Below are positions 1-9,075 of a stretch of DNA of 39,814 nt, piece after piece. The notes below the pieces were generated by a model that saw nothing but the letters and a program-made list of their open reading frames with translations, ran no database searches and was not told the DNA's origin. The stretch comes from Siminovitchia terrae (GTDB lineage Bacteria; Bacillota; Bacilli; Bacillales; Bacillaceae_C), in the NCBI RefSeq assembly GCF_003605405.2, contig NZ_QYTW02000023.1, forward strand, positions 51,590 through 91,403. Direction: 5' to 3'. Each line of letters starts with the position of its first letter. The stretch's first letter is position 1. The position numbers were made by a program, and so were the translations under genes.

Positions 1-176
1 CCTTTAGAAAAAGTTCTACATATTTCGTCATAAACCAGTACAATTCACCTATTTACCCCACTTTTCCAGCAATTGTAACAAGCTTCTCTATTCAACTTCT
101 TTTCAAATCTATACAATTTCTATACAAGTTTCTGAGCAATAATACCTTCGCTCTATGCCAATCATCCTATAAAAAA

Positions 177-211
177 ATATCCTTACCTCTTTGAATGAAA
201 GGTAAGGATAT
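177..211 (-). terminator. Rho-independent terminator, minus strand
   Basis: The arms at 177-188 and 200-211 are a perfect 12-bp inverted repeat with an 11-nt loop. On the minus strand it is followed by a T-rich run (complement of the A7 run at 171-177). It lies about 180 bp beyond a first terminator for the glycoside hydrolase gene, so it is either a back-up terminator or the end of a short unrecognised minus-strand transcript. I see no convincing gene in 1-390. Confidence 0.7.
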
Positions 212-389
212 ACAGTGATTTAAAGCTATTGAAATTAAAAATGCGATTACGAATTAAAATAGTCAGAAGGAACTAATGAAAGAATGTTAAATCGTTCCAA
301 ACAAATCAGGACTCAGTCTAAAGTCATTTTTTCAATTGGTATTCGTCCCGCACTAAAGGAGAATCTTGCTCAAGCAGCAGATACTTGCA

Positions 390-425
390 CAAAAGCCCGG
401 AAAGTCAGAGATCGACTTTCCGGGC
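390..425 (-). terminator. Terminator of the exopolysaccharide operon
   Basis: Perfect 12-bp arms at 395-406 and 414-425 with a 7-nt loop, GC-rich, followed on the minus strand by TTTTG. It starts 12 bp after the stop codon of the glycoside hydrolase gene and should end the four-gene operon. Confidence 0.85.
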
Positions 426-437
426 TTCCGAGACTAA

Positions 438-3400
438 CTAATATTTTGAGAAGACATCTTCCACAATGTAATACGATTGTTTCAATCGCTCTTTTGACGC
501 AGGTTCATTCCAACTTTTCCAGGTGTATCCTTCCATTTCCTTCAGAACTTTGTTTTCAATGGATGGGAATGAATCCTGTACGTTTCCTTCCGCATCAAAG
601 TATAAGGCTCCTATATAAATTTGATCGACAAATGTACTTGCTTCCATCCCATCTTTATAGAAGTCTCCTGTGAATTCTTTTTGACTCGGATCTTTTGACT
701 GGATGAGAAGCCATGGGATTCTCATCTCAATGATTCCCTCGTCATTTATATAGTAGTCTGCCAATGAATCGTACTCATCGGAAGCTGGATTGCCGTTCCC
801 TTCCCTTAGTTTTCCGGTTTCATATGAACTAAACGGGATTGTCTTTTTTCGATCAGGGAGATAATACTCTTTATTCAGCGCATATTTAATTAATGAAAAT
901 TCGCCACTGTTCTTGGAAGGAGGCTCCCCATCGGTTTCTATCAGCTTCAACGTATGCACGTATTGATAGGTGAAAAAGTCGTAATATGCATCCACCTTGA
1001 TCCGAGATTCCTTTTTACTGAGATCGACAATAAAATCAACCCCATTTGAAAAGCGGACATCATCGTTTCCTTTGATAAACGTATTTCCCTGTTTCGGCAC
1101 GACATCAAACAAAATGAGGGGATCTCCCTTGCTATTCTTGTCATGATCCAGCCGGACGTATAAATATCGTTCATCATGATCCACATATAATGCTTTCAAG
1201 TTTCCTTTATCTTTCTTATAAAGCGCCTCTTTCTTCCACTCATCTACTTTTCCGTCCACTTGGATTTTATGGCGGTCAAAACTGAGCAAGCCAAATTGTT
1301 CTTCGTTGGTTTGGGCATTCGACCAAAATGGGCGCCTGTCCGGATTATCATAGTCCATCGTATTCCAAGTCCGCTTGAACCATTCATCCTGCCATGTAAA
1401 AATAAGCCCACCCAACAGCTTTTCTTCCATGATATCCTCAAACAAGTGTCGAATGATTTCCCCTTGCTGCTTCTCAGATAAAAATCCCTGATTCCACCCA
1501 AACGGATTTTCATGCGTTAATCCCCGTGAACTTGGCACACCAAATTCTGCCACTAAAATGGGGAGCCGATGAGCATCGTGCAGTTCTGCCAAATACCCAG
1601 CGTAGTTATTGTTTTTTCCGCGATGATCTACATACGTTTGATACTTTTCGTCATAGTTTAAGAAATCAGGATAGTAAGGATATACATGATAGGAAGCGAA
1701 TTGATCTGTCAGCTTTGTTTCATTTTTTGTATAAATAACATTTGGATCGACACTGACGATATCCTCCTGGCCGGTAGAGTCGGAAGGGTGCTCCAAGATA
1801 TCCGTCGTCACCCAATTCGTGAAGCTCATCGGCCGCATCCAATGATAATGCTCCGCTTCGTACTTGGTGATGAAATCCATTTGCTGTGCAAGCCAGTATT
1901 CGAATGCTTCAGCATTTTTTGTTTCGAAATATTTTCCATCATAGTCGCCCATGTCAGGGTATTTTTCATTCGTGTTTTCCACCATGAAAGGATACCATTC
2001 GATTCCCAATACCCAGCCAATAACATATTCCGATATATCCGCCCGGTATGCTCCAGATGCATGCCCTGCCTTCTGTTCAACTATTTTATTTCCATGAATG
2101 ACATCGACAATAGTTTTCATCTCTTTCTGAAAATCCTTCAGATTTTCCTTTTCAAAAGCATCCAATGATTCTCCTAGTTTTTCTTCATTAATCCAAACAC
2201 CATGCAGGACATATATTTTTTCTTCGTGTTGATCATTGTAACGTTTCAGCGCATTATAAAAACCAGGAGGATGCAGGGTGTATATACGAATCGTATTGGC
2301 GTTCATTTTTCCAATCTGCTCGAACCACCTGTAATATTCCTCTTCGGTTATGGCAGCTTCACCAGGGAATGTACCTGGTTTCCCCATTCCAATATTGACA
2401 CCTTTAATAGTCAGCGGGGTCCACTTGCCATCTTTCATCACCTCAAAAACATCCTCTTTAATTCTTGCATTATATTGAAGCTTACTGGAACGGGTCTTTT
2501 TTTCCATTTTCGGTGACTCCTCAAACTGTTCTAGAATGGATGTCATCATTGGAAGATATGTCGACCAATAAAAAGCCTGATCGGAAAACTTTTGAGCCAC
2601 CTTATATATTTGCTTTAGGCCTTTCATTTGGTAGAAGCGGGGGACATCCGTTACATCATTGAAATCACCCGCAAAATAGTAGCTCGAAGATTGTCCATGT
2701 TCACTTTTTGCGACGGCTGCAAATTCAGCGGGAATCCCATTTTGTTCAAGTATTTTACTTCCTTCATCCGTGAGTCCCCATTCATAATTCGCAAGCACCG
2801 TCGTACCTTCCTTCGGCGTCACAATATCAAACCAATATTGATAGTCAGGGCTATCTTTAAGCCCAAACTGTTTCTTTCCCTCCGGTGTGAATGAAAGGCT
2901 GATACCATCTTTTTGTAAATGCTTTTCTTTCTCCAATACGATGACTTGATAATCCAGATCATTGACCAAAATAACCCCTGATCCGCTGTAGGTCCATGAA
3001 TCCTTAAATTCATCCAGTATCCATTGAGGAATTTCTTCATTTTTACGCGGATCCAATTCATCAAAATACCGCCCAGTCCAGCCTGACCAATCGATCCCCA
3101 AATAATCGGTGACACTTTTTCTGACTGATTCACTTGTTGGCGAAGCGAATGTATTAAACTCGGCAACCAACAGACTTTTCTTTTTCTTATTTAACCGGTC
3201 CGTAATCGCCTTCCACTCTTCTTTCTCAAGTCCACCATATACTTTTCCCGACCGGGAGCCTTCTCTGGACTTTTCAATCCACGGCAGATCTTCTTCGTAA
3301 ACTCCATATGTATCCGCCAAATAAATAACATCATACTTATCATAATCATCGGGAAGCTGGCGAATTTGGTAGCTTTCTTTTTTATGGTCCGGCTGGAATC

Positions 3401-3623
3401 CAAAATAATTGCTCGCTGGTTCCGATATATTCTCGTTCTCATCACTAATTTTCAAATGTTTTAAAAGCCATGTAATTCCGAGATGCTCTCGATATGTTTC
3501 ATTTGGAACAGTTTTATCAATAATCGCTACTCGAAGCCCTTTTCCAGGCTCTATCAACCAAAGAATAATAGGCAATGCTAGAGCGATGATGAAAATCAGT
3601 CCGGCTATATATATGCGTTTCAT
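438..3623 (-). CDS. Membrane-anchored glycoside hydrolase, (beta/alpha)8 barrel with C-terminal CBM9-like domain
   Basis: The protein has 1061 residues. Residues 4-22 form a single N-terminal membrane anchor, so the rest probably acts outside the membrane. Residues about 30-210 are an alpha/beta domain that I cannot assign. A TIM-barrel part resembling the GH2/clan A type starts near residue 410 (GVNIGMGKPG), with likely acid/base Glu542 in GIEWYPF and likely nucleophile Glu693 in VAEFGVP. From about residue 788 a DGKVDEW segment opens a beta-rich domain like DOMON/CBM9 carbohydrate-binding domains. The ATG overlaps the glycosyltransferase stop by 4 nt, so the two are translationally coupled. 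By context it may trim or release the polymer made by the neighbouring synthase. The catalytic residues are inferred from motif position and the substrate is unknown. Confidence 0.85.
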   Translation of the reverse strand: MKRIYIAGLIFIIALALPIILWLIEPGKGLRVAIIDKTVPNETYREHLGITWLLKHLKISDENENISEPASNYFGFQPDHKKESYQIRQLPDDYDKYDVIYLADTYGVYEEDLPWIEKSREGSRSGKVYGGLEKEEWKAITDRLNKKKKSLLVAEFNTFASPTSESVRKSVTDYLGIDWSGWTGRYFDELDPRKNEEIPQWILDEFKDSWTYSGSGVILVNDLDYQVIVLEKEKHLQKDGISLSFTPEGKKQFGLKDSPDYQYWFDIVTPKEGTTVLANYEWGLTDEGSKILEQNGIPAEFAAVAKSEHGQSSSYYFAGDFNDVTDVPRFYQMKGLKQIYKVAQKFSDQAFYWSTYLPMMTSILEQFEESPKMEKKTRSSKLQYNARIKEDVFEVMKDGKWTPLTIKGVNIGMGKPGTFPGEAAITEEEYYRWFEQIGKMNANTIRIYTLHPPGFYNALKRYNDQHEEKIYVLHGVWINEEKLGESLDAFEKENLKDFQKEMKTIVDVIHGNKIVEQKAGHASGAYRADISEYVIGWVLGIEWYPFMVENTNEKYPDMGDYDGKYFETKNAEAFEYWLAQQMDFITKYEAEHYHWMRPMSFTNWVTTDILEHPSDSTGQEDIVSVDPNVIYTKNETKLTDQFASYHVYPYYPDFLNYDEKYQTYVDHRGKNNNYAGYLAELHDAHRLPILVAEFGVPSSRGLTHENPFGWNQGFLSEKQQGEIIRHLFEDIMEEKLLGGLIFTWQDEWFKRTWNTMDYDNPDRRPFWSNAQTNEEQFGLLSFDRHKIQVDGKVDEWKKEALYKKDKGNLKALYVDHDERYLYVRLDHDKNSKGDPLILFDVVPKQGNTFIKGNDDVRFSNGVDFIVDLSKKESRIKVDAYYDFFTYQYVHTLKLIETDGEPPSKNSGEFSLIKYALNKEYYLPDRKKTIPFSSYETGKLREGNGNPASDEYDSLADYYINDEGIIEMRIPWLLIQSKDPSQKEFTGDFYKDGMEASTFVDQIYIGALYFDAEGNVQDSFPSIENKVLKEMEGYTWKSWNEPASKERLKQSYYIVEDVFSKY

Positions 3624-5062
3624 TCTGAAATTCCTTTCTTCGAGAGACCCACCCTTTTCATTTGTCCCCAGTCTTCTTTTCTGCGTAAAAAGTGGATAAA
3701 CCCTTCAAATCTCCAAATGAGTGTCAGAGGTTTATACCAGAATACTTCTGTCAAAGACATGATCATCAGTCGAAATACATCTTTCAATTTAGGATAGGTA
3801 TTCATACTCCACGCCTCAAGCAAAATGGAGGCTACAGAAAAGACTGTGCCATACAAAATAAAAAGTAAAATAAGCAATAAAGCAAATTCGTAGTAAATAT
3901 CTCCCAAAAAGAAAGCTATGAGAACATATACATATCCGCCTAATTCAATGATAGGTCCCAGACCTTCGATCAGCCAAAAATACGGAAACGAAATCAGGCC
4001 AATTCCACCGTATTTTGGATTGAATGTCATTTTTTTATGTCTCCATAGACTTTGTACCAGACCTTGCTGCCATCTTCTTCTTTGCTTTCTTAATACAGAC
4101 AGGGTTTGAGGGGCTTCTGTCCAGCACACTGGTTCAGGTACAAACTCGATCCGCTTCTTCTCTTTTTTTTCTTTGATCAGCCGATGTAGCCTGACAACTA
4201 GCTCCATATCCTCGCCAACAGTGTTTGTACTGTATCCTCCTGCCTCAATAACCCATTTTTTCGAGAACACGCTAAATGCTCCAGAAATAATAAGGACCAG
4301 ATTAAATTTACTTAATGCAATTCTCCCCATTAGGAAAGCTCTTAAATATTCCACTATTTGCATAACGACTAAAGCATTTTTCGATAAGTCCGACTGAAAA
4401 ACGGCTCCTAACTGAATATCAAGTCCATTGGCGATTCGAATATTCCCGCCAGCCGCAATCACATCCCCATTAGACTTCATGATTGGTTTCATCACACTTA
4501 AAAGTGAACTTTCCTCAAGAATCGAATCACCATCAATGGAGCAAAAATACGGGAACCGCGAAGCGTTGATTCCAACATTAAGAGCATCCGCTTTTCCACC
4601 GTTCTCTTTCTCAATCAACAATAAATTCGGATGAATTTCCGACCGATAGATTTGTTTAATGGGCTTTGTTGGAACCTGTTCCAATATGTCCATTTGAACG
4701 GGGATCATGCGAAATTTCTCGATAGCCAACTGCTGGGTATGATCAGTTGACCCATCATTAACAATAATGAGTTCTGTCTGTGGATAACGGAGATTCAACA
4801 GCGAATGAATACTGTCGATAATACCGGCTTCTTCGTTATAAACTGGAATAATGATGGAGACAGGCTTCCAATGCATGGCATGGACGTAATCCTCCGCAAA
4901 TTCACTTTTATCTATCAAGTACTGTTTTCTTAAATGAATGAGCGCCAATACCAGCATAGTACTGTAAACAAGAATGACGGCTGCCATATAAATAAAAATC
5001 AGTCCGCCAAAAAATGTGATTAATCCTTCAAGTACAACTCTCATATGTCTTGCAATCCTCAC
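3620..5062 (-). CDS. Processive family-2 glycosyltransferase (exopolysaccharide synthase type)
   Basis: The protein has 480 residues. A membrane segment near 11-43 precedes a GT-A fold beginning with VSIIIPVYNEE, and several membrane helices follow from about residue 350. The processive hallmark residues are present: Asp177-x-Asp179 (DGD), Glu284-Asp285 (GED, catalytic base) and Gln327-RRR-Trp331 (QxxRW). This is the layout of cellulose, poly-GlcNAc and hyaluronan synthases, but there is no PilZ domain at the C terminus, so any c-di-GMP control would need another protein. The start shown is GTG; an internal ATG at 5044 is also possible and has a distant AGG. It lies 34 bp after the HEAT gene. 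Polymer identity cannot be read from the sequence. B. subtilis YdaM is a functional analogue by family. Confidence 0.93.
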   Translation of the reverse strand: MRIARHMRVVLEGLITFFGGLIFIYMAAVILVYSTMLVLALIHLRKQYLIDKSEFAEDYVHAMHWKPVSIIIPVYNEEAGIIDSIHSLLNLRYPQTELIIVNDGSTDHTQQLAIEKFRMIPVQMDILEQVPTKPIKQIYRSEIHPNLLLIEKENGGKADALNVGINASRFPYFCSIDGDSILEESSLLSVMKPIMKSNGDVIAAGGNIRIANGLDIQLGAVFQSDLSKNALVVMQIVEYLRAFLMGRIALSKFNLVLIISGAFSVFSKKWVIEAGGYSTNTVGEDMELVVRLHRLIKEKKEKKRIEFVPEPVCWTEAPQTLSVLRKQRRRWQQGLVQSLWRHKKMTFNPKYGGIGLISFPYFWLIEGLGPIIELGGYVYVLIAFFLGDIYYEFALLLILLFILYGTVFSVASILLEAWSMNTYPKLKDVFRLMIMSLTEVFWYKPLTLIWRFEGFIHFLRRKEDWGQMKRVGLSKKGISE

Positions 5063-5096
5063 TCAACATCGTTTCGGGGATTGACCTTTCATCTCC

Positions 5097-6035
5097 TTAT
5101 TTTTCGATTGCTAGGGCTGCTTGAGTACGGACAAGCCATGATTCATCCTTCAGCAGCTTTTCTAAATAGGAGAGCGAACCTTTCAACGGCACATTTTGCA
5201 GTAACTTTGCTGCCATTAGGCGTTCTTCCCAAATATCTGAAGTGACAAATGGAATATATCGATCCAAATTCACAATAATACCAATTTCATGCAACGCTTT
5301 TAAAGACCGAATTCGAATTTCAGCATCGCTATGATCCAATTGGGCTTCAAGAAAAGGTATGGAATCCATATTTCTTATCATTCCAATCGTATCAATCATG
5401 GAATATTGACAAGCGGGCGGCAATTGATCAAAACAGGTCATCAATCGCTCGCGGGTGTTGGGGTCGATTCCTGTTAAAAGCTTTTTATACTCAAATTCGG
5501 ATAATTTCATAGTATTTGCAATTTTTTCTATGAATAAATCAGGTTCAAACATCGAATATATTTTCAGTAATTGAAAGTTCTCTTCATGGGTCAGTTTCTT
5601 TTTTTCCATCTCCCGATATTTATCGACCAGGCGATATAATTGGAAGTCGGCAACCCGATACAAAGCATTCATTCTTCGGCTCCATTTCCTGCTGTCAAGG
5701 AGCCTTTGATAATGGTCCATTAGGTACCGATTGGAAAAATCTCTGATTTTGTCTTGAATCTCAGTACTGGAAATGTTTTTCAAATAGACAAGAAAGATCT
5801 TTTCAATCCCTTCGATTTCGTGCTTATGTTTAGGGATCAGCTCATCTGAGAAGGGCTCCTCACCCTTGAAATACCGATACCATTTATGCTGTTTCTCCTC
5901 TATGTATCTATCTATTTTTTGTAGCCGGGATACTTCTTTCATCCGTTCAGATGTCAAATAGAGCCAAAAACCCAGGAGCAAAACCGAAAGAAAAACGATC
6001 ACCCATACTAAAATGTCGAAGAGGATGTCCATCAT
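5097..6035 (-). CDS. Membrane-anchored HEAT-repeat protein of the exopolysaccharide operon
   Basis: The protein has 312 residues. Residues about 4-28 are one strong hydrophobic helix. A charged helical stretch follows, and paired helices of HEAT type occupy about 215-312 (SIPFLEAQLDHSD, SLSYLEKLLKDES and neighbours). No enzyme motif is seen. HEAT repeats are protein-binding scaffolds, so it probably links the cytosolic regulator encoded upstream to the membrane synthase encoded downstream; this is inference from gene order. The ATG overlaps the stop of the regulator gene (ATGATG), with GAGG 8 nt upstream. Confidence 0.82.
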   Translation of the reverse strand: MMDILFDILVWVIVFLSVLLLGFWLYLTSERMKEVSRLQKIDRYIEEKQHKWYRYFKGEEPFSDELIPKHKHEIEGIEKIFLVYLKNISSTEIQDKIRDFSNRYLMDHYQRLLDSRKWSRRMNALYRVADFQLYRLVDKYREMEKKKLTHEENFQLLKIYSMFEPDLFIEKIANTMKLSEFEYKKLLTGIDPNTRERLMTCFDQLPPACQYSMIDTIGMIRNMDSIPFLEAQLDHSDAEIRIRSLKALHEIGIIVNLDRYIPFVTSDIWEERLMAAKLLQNVPLKGSLSYLEKLLKDESWLVRTQAALAIEK

Positions 6036-6901
6036 GACCAGAACCTCTCAAACACCCTTTTAATCTGTGCCTCAAAAAGCCGCAGGCTAAAAGGTTTAAC
6101 CAGATATTGGTCAACGCCACTTTCATAAGCGTAGACCATATCTTCCTCCGAATTCCTTTGGGTCATCATAAACACGATAAATTTTTTATTATTAGGCAAG
6201 TGGCGAACTGTATGTAAAACCTCCAGTCCATTTTTCCTTGGCAAGATATCGTTCATAATCATAACGTGTGGATGACTCGATAAGTACCAATTGGAATTAA
6301 GAAAGTCATACCCGTCTTGAAATGTTCTAATTTCCAGTTGGAATCCATCTATTTTTAAATCTTCCAGTGATGTTTGGATGACATTTCGCAAAATATCATT
6401 TTCTTCTAAAATACTCACCTTGATATGTACCAAATTCTTCTTTTTAAAATCTTTCACATATTCGATATGCCCAGCACCGGATTGCAAGGCAACATCCAAA
6501 GATGTTCGTCCTTTTTCAACGACCTTTTCGAATTCTGCATAGCTATTTCCAATCTCCACGACACTTGCCGAGAAAGAGAAGTCCTCCCGAAAGCTTTCAT
6601 TAGAAAATAACCGATTGAGAAATGCACATGCTTCCTCTTCGCCGCTTTGGGACAAGATTAAGCACCATTGAAAAGGAGCTTCCAATTTACATAGTACATC
6701 GCTTAGTCGAATTTTTTTTTCCAAAAATACCGTAACCTCTTCTTCCTTCTGCTCTCGTATATCAGAAACAGATAAAAAGATGACGGAAATCGCCGTTCTC
6801 GTACGGTCAATACCTGATTTTAACACCTGGAAAAAACGATTCATGTATTTTTCTTCAATTATATGTTCATGGGGGATAGACGAAGTATCCATATATTTCA
6901 T
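6032..6901 (-). CDS. Degenerate GGDEF-like domain fused to an atypical receiver domain
   Basis: The protein has 289 residues. Residues 1 to about 155 have the outline of a GGDEF domain, including its closing helix (FEKVVEKGRTSLDVA), but the active-site loop reads LEAPFQW instead of a GGDEF motif, so it should not make c-di-GMP. Residues about 160-289 form a CheY-like receiver. The acidic pair (Glu166/Glu167), Thr247 and Lys269 are kept, but the phosphoacceptor place is Asn217 in VMIMNDILP, next to Asp218. It may therefore be a phosphorylation-independent or ligand-sensing switch, comparable in role to B. subtilis YdaK, a degenerate-GGDEF c-di-GMP receptor in an exopolysaccharide operon. It is the first gene of the operon. 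A second ATG at 6892, with AAGGA 6 nt upstream, is an equally good start. Confidence 0.85.
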   Translation of the reverse strand: MKYMDTSSIPHEHIIEEKYMNRFFQVLKSGIDRTRTAISVIFLSVSDIREQKEEEVTVFLEKKIRLSDVLCKLEAPFQWCLILSQSGEEEACAFLNRLFSNESFREDFSFSASVVEIGNSYAEFEKVVEKGRTSLDVALQSGAGHIEYVKDFKKKNLVHIKVSILEENDILRNVIQTSLEDLKIDGFQLEIRTFQDGYDFLNSNWYLSSHPHVMIMNDILPRKNGLEVLHTVRHLPNNKKFIVFMMTQRNSEEDMVYAYESGVDQYLVKPFSLRLFEAQIKRVFERFWS

Positions 6902-7094
6902 CCTTACCTGATTATTTTGCTTTTCTTAGAGCTTTATTCATTTTCCTCGTTTGGTACACATCGCTTGAACAGTGATTCACAAACACATCTGTTCATTACT
7001 CTCCAAAACATTTGAAAACAATTATTTTCCTTGTTTGGCGAAGAAAGTAGGACATTTGATTCATATTGTTTATCCAATACTTTTTTCCCACTTC

Positions 7095-7100
7095 ATTATA
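7095..7100 (-). promoter_or_regulatory. Extended -10 promoter of the exopolysaccharide operon, with a leader of about 190 nt
   Basis: The minus strand reads TGGTATAAT, a perfect sigma-A -10 box with the extended TG. No good -35 box stands 17 bp upstream, as is common with extended -10 promoters. Transcription would start near 7088, leaving about 190 nt before the first gene. I could not match the leader to a c-di-GMP riboswitch. Confidence 0.55.
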
Positions 7101-7192
7101 CCATATAGCGCCCTGATGACTTTTAATGTGAGTTTCATCCCAAACTTTTTAAATTTTACATGATAAATCTGCACATTTTCTGTACGAAAAAT

Positions 7193-7219
7193 ATTCCTCT
7201 CCGAAAATCGGAGAGGAAT
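7193..7219 (-). terminator. Terminator after the sigma-factor gene
   Basis: Perfect 12-bp arms (7193-7204 and 7208-7219) with an AAA loop, followed on the minus strand by a T-rich tail (TATTTTTCG). It begins 15 bp beyond the stop of the sigma gene, so the exopolysaccharide operon is separately transcribed from its own promoter. Confidence 0.88.
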
Positions 7220-7233
7220 AGAGAATCTGATTT

Positions 7234-7725
7234 TTAGCACCGCTCTGTGTTAATATTCGCCCTCACTTTTTCTATCGCTCCCGCCCGCCATTTTTTTACT
7301 GCCGAGAGTGAGACCTTCTCCTTTTCTGCAATCTCCCTTACAGACATCCCAAAATAAAACGTATAGATAACCCACTGCTTCTGTTTGTTGGTAAGGCCAT
7401 CACAATATGAGAGTAAGGTAGCAAGCTGCAACGGTTCCTCCTCATGCTCATCCTTTTTCATCTCCCAAAAGACCTCGTCTGGGTAGACATTCACTTCCTC
7501 TGCCTTCAACTGCCTCGTCAACTCCGTCATCATTCGGCCCTTCATATAGGAATAAGCAAATGTGCTAAACTTCCCTTTTTCCGGATCAAATCTCTCCTGC
7601 GCTTCCCATAACGCAATGAGGGCGATTTGAAAAAACTCCTCTTCATTTTTGTAAATGTTTAGCGAATGAATAATGTGATAAATCATTGGTCTGTACTGAT
7701 TAGCCAATTCGGTGAAACCTTCCAT
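7234..7725 (-). CDS. Small sigma-70 family RNA polymerase sigma factor
   Basis: The protein has 163 residues. The N-terminal part (about 5-75) looks like sigma region 2 (EEEFFQIALIALWEA, then FSTFAYSYMKGRMM). The C-terminal part (about 105-155) is region 4 with a helix-turn-helix (SVREIAEKEKVSLSAVKKW). There is no region 1 or 3, so it is an ECF-sized or stress-type orphan factor. No anti-sigma gene is adjacent. A GGAAGGA ribosome binding site lies just upstream of the ATG. It stands directly upstream of the exopolysaccharide operon in the same direction but is separated by a terminator. A role in controlling that operon is possible but unsupported. Confidence 0.87.
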   Translation of the reverse strand: MEGFTELANQYRPMIYHIIHSLNIYKNEEEFFQIALIALWEAQERFDPEKGKFSTFAYSYMKGRMMTELTRQLKAEEVNVYPDEVFWEMKKDEHEEEPLQLATLLSYCDGLTNKQKQWVIYTFYFGMSVREIAEKEKVSLSAVKKWRAGAIEKVRANINTERC

Positions 7726-8142
7726 TCAGGAATCCTTCCTGGAAGCGCGCTCCCCGTTTTATTCCCGGGTACTTTCACATTAATCGGAAGCGCCGACTCA
7801 GGCTAATCACTGTTTTGGCAAAAATTCAATTTTCCACAGTCAAAACCCTTTGAAAGTCTCCTACTTTTAATTTTTCTCCTATGGAAAACTCAATTTTCTT
7901 ATGAAATTTTTAAAAAATTACCTTCCATCTGTAAAAAATTGTAAATTGCGACTTTTATCATTGGATTATACTAATAGACTAAGATTGAATTCTATTAAAA
8001 TGGGTGCATCTATCGGGGGAGCATAGAAAGATTTGTATGTATGACAAAAGCCTCAATTTCTCATATATAAAAATCTTCTTCAAAAGGTTTAACGATGTAA
8101 AATGTAGAATTACTATTAAAACATATTGTTAGGAGGGGAGCT
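7726..8142. other. Divergent intergenic region between sigma-factor and SDR genes
   Basis: 417 bp without a convincing gene. It is AT-rich from 7810. A possible promoter for the SDR gene is TTGCGA at 7946 with TATACT at 7967; the 15-bp spacing is short. This would leave a leader of about 165 nt. AGGAGGGG at 8131-8138 is the ribosome binding site. Confidence 0.4.
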
Positions 8143-8895
8143 ATGCATAGCTTATCAGGGAAGGTTATTCTCATCACAGGCGCGAGCTCAGGTATTGGGC
8201 TTGCCACGGCCGAGTTGATGGCATCTAAAGGGGCTAAAGTAATTATTAATTATAATTCAAATGTGAAGGGTGCCATGGAAGCCATCCAACGTATTCAAGA
8301 AAAAGATGGAGACGCCATTGCAATTCAAGCTGATGTTATTAATAAAGAAGAAGTGAACTCAATGATTGAACAAGCTATTTCTTCATTTGGCACAATTGAC
8401 GTTTTAGTTAATAACGCTGGTGGTGGCATCCGCCAAAGTACATTTATGGATATGAGTGAAGAGCTATGGGAAGAAACGTTCAAATTAAATGTAAACAGTG
8501 TTCTCTTATGCTCCCAAGCTGTATTAAGACATATGATTCCTAAAAAAGGTGGAAAAATTATTAATGTATCTTCAGCGGCTGCACGTATTGGAGGGGCAGG
8601 AGAAAGTATTCATTACGCATCTGCTAAAGGGGCGATAAATACAATGACGATTGGAATGTCCAGAGAGCTAATTGAATATGGAATTATCGTGAATGGGGTA
8701 GCACCTGGAATGGTAGAAACACCTTTTCACGATAAATTTGCTCCTGGCGATAATCGACTTAAGCGCATGGCCTCATCTGTACCTATTAAACGGGCTGCAA
8801 CACCTATGGAAATAGCAGAGGTAATTGCCTTCCTTTCCTCCGAAGCTTCAAATTATATCCTAGGAGAAATTTTGAATGTTAGTGGTGGGAGATAA
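8143..8895 (+). CDS. Short-chain dehydrogenase/reductase (SDR), FabG-like
   Basis: The protein has 250 residues, the classical SDR length. It has the NAD(P)-binding TGASSGIG at 12-19, NNAG at 90-93, a serine in NVSSAAA, and the catalytic Tyr158-x3-Lys162 pair in YASAK. The end (ILGEILNVSGG) matches the C-terminal signature of FabG and glucose-1-dehydrogenase-like SDRs. The substrate is not predictable. It is monocistronic, with a very strong AGGAGGGG site and its own terminator about 120 bp downstream. The following DNA is a graveyard of mobile-element remnants, so the gene may be accessory. Confidence 0.92.
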   Translation: MHSLSGKVILITGASSGIGLATAELMASKGAKVIINYNSNVKGAMEAIQRIQEKDGDAIAIQADVINKEEVNSMIEQAISSFGTIDVLVNNAGGGIRQSTFMDMSEELWEETFKLNVNSVLLCSQAVLRHMIPKKGGKIINVSSAAARIGGAGESIHYASAKGAINTMTIGMSRELIEYGIIVNGVAPGMVETPFHDKFAPGDNRLKRMASSVPIKRAATPMEIAEVIAFLSSEASNYILGEILNVSGGR

Positions 8896-9013
8896 GGAAA
8901 TGGGAAATTTTACCGGAAAATTTTTAATTCGTAATGCAGATGACTATTATATCTTCTATCCTTTACGTTTTTCGTATAATACATTTTATTGAACTAACGG
9001 GTGCTTCGTATTT

Positions 9014-9050
9014 ATAAGGTCAACCAGTTTATTTTACTGATTGACCTTAT
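9014..9050 (+). terminator. Terminator of the SDR gene and presumed landing site of a group IIC intron
   Basis: 15-bp arms (9014-9028 and 9036-9050) with one C/A mismatch and a 7-nt loop, followed by TTTTAT on the plus strand. The intron remnant begins about 25 bp further on in the same orientation, the position expected for group IIC introns, which insert behind terminator hairpins. Confidence 0.82.
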
Positions 9051-9075
9051 TTTTATAGGAATTAATATATCAAAT

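Noticed and set aside
1-170. A seventh 20-bp array at the left window edge
   Set aside because: Some TACA-like cores recur, but spacing is irregular and the signal is too weak.
284-673. 129-codon plus-strand frame
   Set aside because: It runs antisense through the operon terminator and the end of the glycoside hydrolase gene and has no ribosome site.
6902-7090. c-di-GMP riboswitch in the exopolysaccharide leader
   Set aside because: I could not find the conserved core bases of either c-di-GMP riboswitch class.
8037-8132. 31-codon frame in the SDR leader
   Set aside because: It ends at the SDR ribosome site, which hints at a leader peptide, but its own ribosome site is too far away and the composition is that of AT-rich spacer.
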